Shown: positions 1 through 5,470, numbered from the stretch's first letter. The stretch is DNA of 9,102 bases from JAGGVT01 sp965369605 (GCA_965369605.1 CBDURE010000138.1:1-9102), one strand, 5' to 3'. Notes: generated by a model from the sequence alone, not told the origin. Translations and numbers: made by a program.

Positions 1-388
1 CCTCGGCTACCGCCATGGAGGCAGCTACACCAATCCCGTTATCCGCACCCAGTGTTGTATTTTTAGCGGAAAGCCAGTCGCCCTCGATTTGCAATTCAAT
101 GCCATCCTTTCTGAAATCATGTTTGCTTTCGGCGGTTTTGACACAGACCATATCGATATGCCCCTGCAGAATAACAGTCGGCGCATTTTCGAATCCATCA
201 GATGCCGGTATTTTCATCACGACATTCCCGGCGTCATCACGGCGATATTCCCGCCCTTTTTCCTTCGCCAGTTGTTCAAGGAAATCGACCGCCTGAATCT
301 CATTGCCGGATTCACGCGGTATCGCGGATATCGCGGCAAAATATTTCCACAGATTTTTCGGTTCATACTCGGTTATTTGTTTACTCAT
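1..388 (-). CDS. pepD: Aminoacyl-histidine dipeptidase (Xaa-His dipeptidase, M20 family), N-terminal part
   Basis: The reading frame runs off the left window edge, so only the first 129 residues are present (E. coli PepD has about 485). PepD is a cytosolic zinc metallopeptidase that cleaves dipeptides such as those ending in histidine. The fragment starts MSKQITEYEPKNLWKYFAAI and then shows the M20 first metal-site motif LQGHIDM (His77, Asp79) and the second signature TTLGADNGIG (Asp116, expected bridging metal ligand). Both are diagnostic of PepD rather than PepT or DapE. The ATG at 386-388 is preceded on the minus strand by GGAGA (394-398) at good spacing. That Shine-Dalgarno sequence sits at the edge of a 27-bp repeat copy. 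The catalytic Glu and remaining metal ligands lie outside the window. The family call is secure; completeness of the gene cannot be judged. Confidence 0.93.
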   Translation of the reverse strand, partial: MSKQITEYEPKNLWKYFAAISAIPRESGNEIQAVDFLEQLAKEKGREYRRDDAGNVVMKIPASDGFENAPTVILQGHIDMVCVKTAESKHDFRKDGIELQIEGDWLSAKNTTLGADNGIGVAASMAVAE

Positions 389-395
389 GTTCATC

Positions 396-457
396 TCCAT
401 GTAACCCGGCACCTCTTTGCCGAAGTTATGTCCATGTAACCCGGCATCCCTTTGCCG
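396..457. repeat. Two direct 27-bp repeat copies, each with a small GC hairpin
   Basis: Copies at 396-422 and 431-457 match at 25 of 27 positions, with a 35-bp period. Each contains a CCGGCA...TGCCGG inverted pair; the second copy forms a perfect 7-bp stem (CCCGGCA 440-446 with TGCCGGG 453-459) around a 6-nt loop. Read on the minus strand, the copies form the leader just upstream of pepD, and the copy nearest the gene borders its ribosome binding site. They look like an interspersed palindromic element that was tandemly duplicated. No T-tract follows, so this is not a convincing intrinsic terminator. Confidence 0.7.
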
Positions 458-480
458 GGGAAATTCGTGGAACTTCGCTC

Positions 481-495
481 AGAATGACAGAAATT
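481..495. repeat. Short copy of the AGAATGAC element also present at 3837-3851
   Basis: These 15 bases match 3837-3851 at 14 of 15 positions. Both copies lie on the same side of an octamer array, 11 and 28 bases from its edge. At 3816-3846 the motif is one arm of a complete hairpin; here only this arm is evident, so it may be a decayed half-element. Confidence 0.45.
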
Positions 496-506
496 CGGTA
501 CAGTCC

Positions 507-566
507 AACTTACTAACCTGCTAACTTACCAACTTACTAACCTGCTAACTTTTTAACCTACCAACT
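507..566. repeat. Octanucleotide tandem array 1 (7.5 units)
   Basis: Seven consecutive 8-bp units begin at 507, 515, 523, 531, 539, 547 and 555, followed by a half unit (563-566). The plus-strand unit is AAC[C/T]T[A/G]C[C/T]; one unit is the outlier AACTTTTT (547-554). The first five units repeat an internal order (AACTTACT, AACCTGCT, AACTTACC, then the first two again). The array overlaps the 3' end of the minus-strand gene 558-974: its last three codons (AGT, TGG and the TAG stop) lie inside the repeat. Confidence 0.93.
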
Positions 567-974
567 CATTTCAACATCGATATTCTTCGTGTAATCCTTA
601 TATGATATATGCTCGATATCCAAGCGGAAAAACACGTAGCCGTCGCTCTCTTTGCCTTCGGGGTAATACTCAATCCACTTGTCAGACCAGTATTTATCCT
701 TCAGTTCAGGATCATTCTCCAGCGATGGCTTCCCGCGTATGTTCAAATAACGCTCCCCCTCATGCATAAACAGTGTCGCCGTGGGCTGTTTCGCTATCTG
801 TTGAAATTTACGGCTGCTGCGGGATGTTGACAGCAGAATCGTCTTGTCATCGTGGAAAATCAATCCGCTCATCGGTCGCGCGACAGGATATCCCGATTCG
901 AGTGTCATAAGCGCGAATATATTCACGTCTTCCAATTCGGTTTTTACTATGCCAAGAAGTTCGCTTTTATCCAT
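558..974 (-). CDS. Pyridoxamine 5'-phosphate oxidase-fold protein (general stress protein 26-like)
   Basis: This 138-residue protein has the size and pattern of the single-domain split beta-barrel flavin-binding family (PNPOx-like, COG3871 type). Visible family features are the N-terminal helix MDKSELLGIVKTELEDVNIF, a first strand pair with ARPMSGLIFHDDKTILLSTS (about 33-52), and SRKFQQIAKQPTATLFMHEG (54-73), where the family has its K/R-x-x-x-I...P..L pattern. A YLNIRGKPSLENDPELKDKYW segment (77-97) is typical of the general-stress subgroup. Members bind FMN or related cofactors, but substrates are mostly unknown; none is claimed here. The ATG at 972-974 has GGGAG about 8 bases upstream. The C-terminus (MSW) reads into octamer array 1, which provides the TAG stop. 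A candidate promoter lies at 1015-1043, so the gene is probably transcribed alone or with pepD. Confidence 0.85.
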   Translation of the reverse strand: MDKSELLGIVKTELEDVNIFALMTLESGYPVARPMSGLIFHDDKTILLSTSRSSRKFQQIAKQPTATLFMHEGERYLNIRGKPSLENDPELKDKYWSDKWIEYYPEGKESDGYVFFRLDIEHISYKDYTKNIDVEMSW

Positions 975-1014
975 AAATCATCTCCCGGTGATTTGCTTTT
1001 CTCATGGATTGAAA

Positions 1015-1043
1015 ATATTAACACTGACATGCATTGATGACAA
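1015..1043 (-). promoter_or_regulatory. Candidate sigma-70 promoter for the 558-974 gene
   Basis: On the minus strand TTGTCA (1038-1043, 5 of 6 to TTGACA) is followed after exactly 17 bp by TAATAT (1015-1020, 4 of 6 to TATAAT). Transcription would start near 1008, giving a leader of roughly 34 nt that contains the GGGAG ribosome binding site. The promoter directly borders the inverted-repeat element at 1051-1128. Confidence 0.45.
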
Positions 1044-1050
1044 ACTCAAT

Positions 1051-1128
1051 GTAGGGGCGCCGCTTGCTGCGCACCGGTGTGCCGCATTCAACATAGGTAA
1101 TTCGGGGCGCAGCAAGCAACGCCCCTAC
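1051..1128. repeat. Long imperfect inverted repeat bounded by GTAGGGGCG/CGCCCCTAC
   Basis: The arms 1051-1076 and 1103-1128 pair at 23 of 26 positions (mismatches 1060/1119, 1061/1118, 1073/1106) around a 26-nt loop. The outer ends are GTAGGGGCG and CGCCCCTAC. A foldable palindrome with GTAG at its foot is the style of REP elements moved by RAYT-type transposases, and also of MITEs; no transposase is present here. It lies in the 333-bp gap between the genes at 558-974 and 1308-3734. In the rest of that gap I see the promoter at 1015-1043 and the octamer array at 1238-1317; nothing recognisable lies between 1129 and 1237. Confidence 0.75.
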
Positions 1129-1237
1129 GATGGATTTACTATTTCTATAAATCTGGGTTTTTTAATAGACCCTGGACGCAGCCGCCACGGTAGTTAGTCA
1201 TCAAGCATTTTGCCCGGTTAACCGTAAACCGCACTAC

Positions 1238-1317
1238 AACTTACTAACCTACTAACCTACTAACCTGCTAACCTACTAACCTGTTAACTTACTAACCTGC
1301 TAACCTGCTAACTTTTT
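1238..1317. repeat. Octanucleotide tandem array 2 (10 units)
   Basis: Ten uninterrupted 8-bp units start at 1238 and every 8 bases to 1310. All fit AAC[C/T]T[A/G]C[C/T] except AACCTGTT (1278-1285) and AACTTTTT (1310-1317). The right end overlaps the 3' end of the YfhO-family gene: the final sense codon AGT (1311-1313) and the stop TAG (1308-1310, minus strand) are repeat sequence. Confidence 0.95.
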
Positions 1318-3734
1318 TCCTTTCGACTTCGCCTGTAATTCAGCACTACGGGGATAAAAACAAGAATCCACAAGCCCAGTGTGATTAGAGATATATAGAC
1401 GCCATTCTTAAAACTCTGAGGGAAATATCGCATTTCGATTTCATAATCCTCGCCTTTTCCAAGTTCGATGAACTTAAAAAGGCCATCGCCTGTTTGAATC
1501 TCAACCGGATTCCCGTTCACATAAGCCTCCCAGCCGGGGTAAACGCTTTCGTGAATGAGAAGGCCATCGTAGGCGTCAAGCGGATCGCTGATTGTGAAAC
1601 GTTCAATCAAACCATCCCAGCGGATTTCATATTCCGGAAACGCAGGTTTTATGCTGCGATGCATCGAGGATCTATACGCGCCGTCGCCGGTTTCCAACAG
1701 TGCGAGATGTCGATATTCCCACCGTTGCTCTGATGTTACTCCAATTGCATTCCTCTCGTGATTATACAAAGAGAGATAAAAATCAACCGGATTGTTCGCA
1801 TCCTTAATATCAAAATTCCCTTTTGAATCATTCTCCCGCAGATAAAATCCCGGATGCTCACTGCGCGCTATATAGAGATAGGTATCATCATCGAAGCCTT
1901 GTTCCAATGGGCCAATCGTAAGCTCGTATTTTGAAAACGTCCATTCTTTCCCGGATATTATCAGGAAATTAATTCCGAGAATATCGTAGAGCAAATATTC
2001 CATAAACGGCAAATCAATCGCTTCAGGCGGATCTGCGAATGCCTGAACTATGAAATTATTCAACATCTCCCGCCTGAGATATTTCAAAGGCGTATAGCCA
2101 TTCACATTCGGAACGCCCCATTTATACAGCCCTGCCGAACCGGATGCGTCAAACGTGATTTTATCCTGCGGGGTCAGAAGATAGTTGTCAATATCAGCAG
2201 CGGAGATAAACATCCTGTCGGACGCTATATATGTCGCTTTGTTATTGTATTTGTGATGCGCTATTTCACCATACACCGAAAGCGATTCATTCTGCTTTTC
2301 CTTATAAATTTGTGTCAGATTCGATGCGCAAAAGCTCATGGCAAGGAACATCAAAATATGCACGAACACCGCGGTTTTGATTATCTCCCTGCTCATGCGG
2401 CGCATTGCAAGTGAAATCAGGCTGATTGCGATAACGAATGTAATCGCAAAGTGAACCAGCCCAAGAAGCAGGAATTTACCGGGGCTTGAAAAAAGAAGCA
2501 TTATGATAATCAGCGCGAATAAAATCGCACACTCGCGCCAGACGTTTTTGAAAAAACCGCCCTCTCTGATTAATTCCTGGCCACGCCCGATTGCGACATC
2601 GATTGATAGAGCAAGCGGGAAAGCGAGGAAAAATCCGGCAAAGTACGCGTATCGTCCAATGTACCTGAACAGGTTGAACGGCGGAATTTTAATCAACAGG
2701 TAATTGACCGGATTGTTCAGCCCCATCGAAAGAAGGAAAAGAATTCCAAAACAAAACAGCCACGGCAATGATTTACGCTTGAATTTTTCATCCCGCCAGC
2801 AAATCAGGAAAAGTAAAACCGGCAGGACTCCGAAGTAGATAATCGATGTGCCGTAATCCCGCAGGTTGGATGTGTTATCCAGCGCCGGGCAGACATAAAT
2901 CGATGCCAGCCTCGAAAATGTAAACCATGCTCCCTCCTCATAAAAACTCAGCGGAATTGAGCCGACACCTCGAACAGTCAGCGCGCTTAGTTCCATCGTG
3001 GGTAGAAGTTGAATCGCGGCAAGTCCCGCACCGAAAATAATAAGACCGATGAAAAATCCGATGCTTCTTTTAATCCTGCCAGCGATTTCATCCCGTTCGA
3101 AATCCAGTATGCCTATGAAAACAGCATAGATAAACAAAGCGATGAAAATATAAACGACCATCTGGACATGCCCGATTAAAAGGAGCATTCCGCACAGAAG
3201 TCCACCCAGAATCGTGTTTATCAATGGGCGTTTCATGGCGGCGTCATAGAGAAGAAGCATCAAGGGGAAAAAGGTCGCGACCTGATGAAGCGATGGCGCT
3301 GATGCGTGAATGATTATAAACGGGCTGTAGGTAATGCTGATACTCGCAAAAAATGACGCGAGCGGACTCAGATTTTTCCTGCGGAAAAAAATGTAACAAA
3401 GCAATCCGCCAAGGACAAAATGAAGAATGACTGTCATGCTGTACGCGCTGATAAATCTGTCGATTGACTCGACATACATCAGCAAATTCCCGATATAAAG
3501 CGGACCTGACTGCCCCTCGGCGAAATGCGGATATCCCTGGAATACCAGAGGATTCCAAAGCGGGAAATGTCCAGCCTTGAAGGAAATAGCGTTGAAATAT
3601 TTCATCGGGATATGCTGCTTGAGAATATCAATACCGCTGAAAACAGCGCGTCCCAGCGTTATCTGGTAAAACAGAAAGAACGGAATTACCAGAAGCCATT
3701 TTAAAAAGAATTTATGCCGTGGATGCAATGACAT
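1308..3734 (-). CDS. YfhO-family polytopic membrane protein (GT-C-like)
   Basis: An 808-residue inner-membrane protein. The N-terminal helix (about 9-29) is followed by the conserved luminal loop FPLWNPLVFQGYPHFAEGQS (57-76), the family hallmark of YfhO/GT-C-type proteins. About ten hydrophobic segments follow (around 98-117, 123-142, 151-164, 172-208, 224-242, 297-313, 324-338, 362-382, 402-440, 452-470). The motif FRYIGRYAYFAGF lies at 356-368. A soluble region spans about 475-770 and ends in the typical beta domain ESVYPGWEAYVNGNPVEIQT (729-748). A last membrane helix (778-798) and a basic tail complete it. Family members are implicated in glycosylation of cell-surface polymers, for example lipoteichoic acid in Gram-positives; the substrate here is unknown. 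The ATG at 3732-3734 has no good Shine-Dalgarno sequence, but no in-frame alternative exists before Met44. The stop lies in octamer array 2. Confidence 0.88.
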   Translation of the reverse strand: MSLHPRHKFFLKWLLVIPFFLFYQITLGRAVFSGIDILKQHIPMKYFNAISFKAGHFPLWNPLVFQGYPHFAEGQSGPLYIGNLLMYVESIDRFISAYSMTVILHFVLGGLLCYIFFRRKNLSPLASFFASISITYSPFIIIHASAPSLHQVATFFPLMLLLYDAAMKRPLINTILGGLLCGMLLLIGHVQMVVYIFIALFIYAVFIGILDFERDEIAGRIKRSIGFFIGLIIFGAGLAAIQLLPTMELSALTVRGVGSIPLSFYEEGAWFTFSRLASIYVCPALDNTSNLRDYGTSIIYFGVLPVLLFLICWRDEKFKRKSLPWLFCFGILFLLSMGLNNPVNYLLIKIPPFNLFRYIGRYAYFAGFFLAFPLALSIDVAIGRGQELIREGGFFKNVWRECAILFALIIIMLLFSSPGKFLLLGLVHFAITFVIAISLISLAMRRMSREIIKTAVFVHILMFLAMSFCASNLTQIYKEKQNESLSVYGEIAHHKYNNKATYIASDRMFISAADIDNYLLTPQDKITFDASGSAGLYKWGVPNVNGYTPLKYLRREMLNNFIVQAFADPPEAIDLPFMEYLLYDILGINFLIISGKEWTFSKYELTIGPLEQGFDDDTYLYIARSEHPGFYLRENDSKGNFDIKDANNPVDFYLSLYNHERNAIGVTSEQRWEYRHLALLETGDGAYRSSMHRSIKPAFPEYEIRWDGLIERFTISDPLDAYDGLLIHESVYPGWEAYVNGNPVEIQTGDGLFKFIELGKGEDYEIEMRYFPQSFKNGVYISLITLGLWILVFIPVVLNYRRSRKEKS

Positions 3735-3781
3735 TTATTTTGTTTTGGTTCTTCGAATCACCATGTTTTGTTTTTAGGACG

Positions 3782-3801
3782 CACCACGCTAAAGCATGGT
3801 G
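3782..3801. repeat. Small palindrome upstream of the YfhO-family gene
   Basis: CACCACGCT (3782-3790) and AGCATGGTG (3793-3801) pair at 8 of 9 positions, the ninth being a possible G-U pair, around a 2-base centre. A second CACCATG at 3759-3765 is also complementary to CATGGTG (3795-3801), so two alternative folds are possible in the leader of the minus-strand YfhO gene. It looks like an interspersed palindromic element. Confidence 0.5.
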
Positions 3802-3815
3802 TTATTTCGATAGAA

Positions 3816-3846
3816 TTGTCATTCTGAACGTAGTGAAGAATGACAA
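3816..3846. repeat. Perfect 10-bp inverted repeat (TTGTCATTCT / AGAATGACAA)
   Basis: Arms 3816-3825 and 3837-3846 are exact reverse complements around an 11-nt loop. Downstream of the stop at 3966 (minus strand) the order is octamer array, then this hairpin. No T-tract follows it on either strand, so intrinsic termination is doubtful. One arm plus flanking bases (3837-3851) recurs at 481-495. Confidence 0.65.
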
Positions 3847-3879
3847 AAATTGCAGATTATGACATAACCTCAAAAAAAC

Positions 3880-3972
3880 AACCTACCAACCTGCTAACCT
3901 ACTAACTTGCTAACTTACTAACCTGCTAACTTACCAACCTGCTAACCTGCTAACCTGCCAACTTACTAACTT
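3880..3972. repeat. Octanucleotide tandem array 3 (11.6 units)
   Basis: Eleven perfect-length 8-bp units start at 3880 and every 8 bases to 3960, with a partial unit at 3968-3972. All eleven fit AAC[C/T]T[A/G]C[C/T]. The three-unit order AACTTACT-AACCTGCT-AACTTACC at 3912-3935 also occurs in array 1 (507-530). The array overlaps the end of the gene 3966-4460: the last sense codon AGT (3969-3971) and the TAG stop (3966-3968) are repeat sequence. Confidence 0.95.
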
Positions 3973-4460
3973 TCCAGAATCTTCCACAATCGAGACACCG
4001 CGTGCCTTGGTGTGTCAGCGGACAGAATATCCCCCTGAAGTTTCCCGTCCTTGTGAATCTCAAATGATGACAGTGTCATCACAGGCTTGCCGAGTTTTCT
4101 CGCGAAAGCGATTTCGCTTAACGTGCCATACCTTCCGCCAATCGCGATTACACCATCCGCGCTTGAAGTGATAATCACATTACGGGCATGCCCCATTCCT
4201 GATGTGATTGCAATATCAATGAAATCGTTTGCGGAATCCTTCTCATAATTCGGCAAAACGCCAATTGTCAATCCGCCCGCTTTTTGGGCGCCCTCTGCCG
4301 CGGCTTTCATCACACCGCCAAATCCGCCGCATATCAGAATTCCCTCTCTCTCCGCAATCAACGTACCGACCTCATGCGCGAGTTTGATTATTTCATCGGA
4401 CGCTTCCGATTCGCCGATTACGGCGATAACTTTTCTCTCTCTTAAAAGTGTCAAAGCCAA
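3966..4460 (-). CDS. TIGR00725/LOG-like Rossmann-fold nucleotide-binding protein
   Basis: The 164-residue protein matches the TIGR00725 branch of the LOG/DprA-like Rossmann superfamily. It has an opening strand VIAVIGES (11-18), the phosphate-binding turn GGFGGVM (45-51), IGVLP (66-70), GHARN (90-94) and GGRYGTLSE (108-116). The last is the counterpart of the PGGxGTxxE signature of LOG cytokinin-activating phosphoribohydrolases, with the proline replaced by isoleucine. Some relatives cleave nucleoside monophosphates to base and ribose phosphate; this subgroup is uncharacterised, so no reaction is asserted. The start is TTG (4458-4460), chosen because AAAGGA sits 8 bases upstream and no ATG is available before the core fold. 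The protein ends ILES; serine and stop come from octamer array 3. It may be co-transcribed with the YfhO gene, which lacks a clear promoter of its own. Confidence 0.87.
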   Translation of the reverse strand: MALTLLRERKVIAVIGESEASDEIIKLAHEVGTLIAEREGILICGGFGGVMKAAAEGAQKAGGLTIGVLPNYEKDSANDFIDIAITSGMGHARNVIITSSADGVIAIGGRYGTLSEIAFARKLGKPVMTLSSFEIHKDGKLQGDILSADTPRHAVSRLWKILES

Positions 4461-4511
4461 CCTTATATCCTTTAAATAAAATTAACCGAATTAAATACGC
4501 TTTTGATTAAC

Positions 4512-4529
4512 AGAGGGTTTTAACCCTCT
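4512..4529. repeat. Palindrome AGAGGGTT-TT-AACCCTCT in the divergent gap
   Basis: Perfect 8-bp arms (4512-4519, 4522-4529) flank TT. It lies about 50 bp upstream of the TTG start of the minus-strand gene, in the 267-bp region between divergently transcribed genes, so it could be an operator or another interspersed palindrome. Further right, CCATGATT occurs twice (within 4560-4585). I see no RNA gene in this gap. Confidence 0.5.
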
Positions 4530-4666
4530 ATGGCCTTAAAAGATATCGGCCAATCTCAAGCCATGATTGAACCAAAACCATGATTCGGGCGTTTGAAATA
4601 GATGAAAGCCGACACATACAGTATAACATTGATGAATGAATAGCTGTCGATGTCAGCCCGGGTTTC

Positions 4667-4695
4667 TTGACACTGGAATAAGGCACGTTTATAAT
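4667..4695 (+). promoter_or_regulatory. Consensus sigma-70 promoter for the lipoprotein block
   Basis: TTGACA (4667-4672) and TATAAT (4690-4695) are both exact consensus hexamers separated by the optimal 17 bp. Transcription is predicted to begin near 4702, about 26 nt before the ATG at 4728, with GAGGTG (4715-4720) as the ribosome binding site. It should drive the small lipoprotein strongly, and probably the three lipoproteins after it, up to the terminator at 6392-6418. Confidence 0.88.
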
Positions 4696-4727
4696 TTATT
4701 TCAATCAAAATATCGAGGTGCTATGTA

Positions 4728-4946
4728 ATGAAAAGGTTGCTTATTGCCCTTTTATTAGGACTATATGTTTCGGTGAGTTTTTTGGCTTGCGCTCCAATGA
4801 TGCCGAAGGAGAATCCCAAAACGCCATCAGACCATGATCCCTCTATGGTGACCCCTGCAGAACCAAATGGGGAGGGAAATGTTCCAGCTGCAAAACCTGT
4901 GGAAAAACCCGCTGAGGAACCGGCTGCAGATGAGGGAACCGAGTAA
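4728..4946 (+). CDS. Small Pro/Glu/Ala-rich lipoprotein, unknown function
   Basis: A 72-residue product with a clear lipoprotein signal: MKR, hydrophobic core (4-19), and lipobox FLAC with Cys21 as the predicted lipid attachment site. The mature part is only about 51 residues, strongly acidic, rich in Pro, Glu and Ala (for example PAAKPVEKPAEEPAADEGTE at the C-terminus), and probably unstructured. No domain family is recognised. Reality is supported by the exact-consensus promoter at 4667-4695 and by GAGGTG 7 bases before the ATG. An 85-codon frame on the opposite strand is its shadow. Such short extended lipoproteins can act as tethers or spacers in the envelope, but that is a guess. It is the first gene of the lipoprotein block. 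Confidence 0.78.
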   Translation: MKRLLIALLLGLYVSVSFLACAPMMPKENPKTPSDHDPSMVTPAEPNGEGNVPAAKPVEKPAEEPAADEGTE

Positions 4947-4950
4947 TAAT

Positions 4951-4967
4951 CGTTATTTTTAATAACG
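4951..4967 (+). other. AT-rich hairpin just after the small lipoprotein gene
   Basis: CGTTATT (4951-4957) and AATAACG (4961-4967) form a perfect 7-bp stem with a TTT loop, starting 4 bases after the stop codon. GTAATTG follows rather than a T-run, so it is unlikely to be an efficient terminator. It could stabilise the upstream mRNA end or partly reduce read-through into 5030-6350. Confidence 0.4.
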
Positions 4968-5029
4968 TAATTGAACATCTCTGGTTAATATCCGGGGAGT
5001 CAAATAACACATGATATCGGGAGTATAAT

Positions 5030-5470
5030 TTGAGAAACTGGCAATTAATTCTCATCATTGCAGTCATGTTTTCCATGCTTGTTTCAGGCTGCACTAAGGA
5101 CAGGGAGATGCATGAGCCGAAAGAAAAAACTCCGGGAGATTTGGCTGTTCTTGATGATCAGATTGAACCTGATGAGCGCGGCAAGGAAGCAATTATAATA
5201 ACCGAGGAAATGCTCTTTCCCGGCAGTGAGCCACACGAGGGCGCCAAATATGATTATGTTGCCGATGAATCCCGGGCAAAGGTCGCACACTGGTTCGAGA
5301 TCAATCTTGAGGGATGTAAAGTGAAAAAGATTTCAGGAAATAATCCTGAAAATACTAAATGGATAATCACTCTGGATGATCTAATTATTGATATTGTTCA
5401 TGGTCCGGATAAGGATAATACGCTTATCAGATATAAGAAAGATCTTCATTACAAGAAGCAATCCGAGTAG
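5030..5470 (+). CDS. Paralogous lipoprotein 1 of 3, unknown function
   Basis: The 146-residue product begins at TTG (5030) with GGGAG (5019-5023) 6 bases upstream. The ATG at 5011 is followed by an in-frame TAA and is excluded; a later Met13 would destroy the signal peptide. The signal is MRNWQLILIIAVMFSMLVSGC, with lipobox LVSGC and lipid Cys21. The mature part shares a pattern with the next two genes: MH (27-28), ERGKEAI (49-55), FPG (63-65), GAKYDY (71-76), V..WF..NL.G (85-95), W..T..D..IIDIV (111-123) and LIRYKKDL (132-139). The YPG...AKY...SP..V..WF sequence resembles small alpha/beta domains found in other lipoproteins, but no named family can be assigned. It carries an extra Cys96 absent from its paralogues. 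It probably shares the 4667-4695 promoter. Confidence 0.85.
   Translation: MRNWQLILIIAVMFSMLVSGCTKDREMHEPKEKTPGDLAVLDDQIEPDERGKEAIIITEEMLFPGSEPHEGAKYDYVADESRAKVAHWFEINLEGCKVKKISGNNPENTKWIITLDDLIIDIVHGPDKDNTLIRYKKDLHYKKQSE

Noticed and set aside
15..516. Open plus-strand frames of 93-116 codons over the left end
   Set aside because: They lie antisense to the clearly recognisable PepD coding sequence and over the repeats beyond it; their products show no domain, signal or ribosome binding site.
844..1197. 117-codon plus-strand frame over 844-1197
   Set aside because: It runs antisense through the flavin-protein gene and through the inverted repeat; there is no ribosome binding site or recognisable product.
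3244..3558. 104-codon minus-strand frame inside the YfhO gene
   Set aside because: It is on the same strand but in another frame within a continuous, family-conserved coding sequence.
3816..3846. Intrinsic terminator after the gene at 3966-4460
   Set aside because: The stem is good, but no T-tract follows on either strand and the loop is long; treated as an interspersed palindrome.
507..3972. CRISPR array
   Set aside because: Units are 8 bp, contiguous and without spacers, and no cas gene is in the window.
4721..4978. 85-codon minus-strand frame rich in Ser, Ala and Gly
   Set aside because: It is the complement of the Pro/Glu/Ala-rich lipoprotein gene, which has a consensus promoter, ribosome binding site and lipobox.
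4971..5004. Possible ECF promoter before the lipoprotein triplet (TGAAC ... TCAAA)
   Set aside because: The gap between the elements is 23 bp, about 5 too long compared with the site at 6431-6458, and the -35 element lacks the GG.
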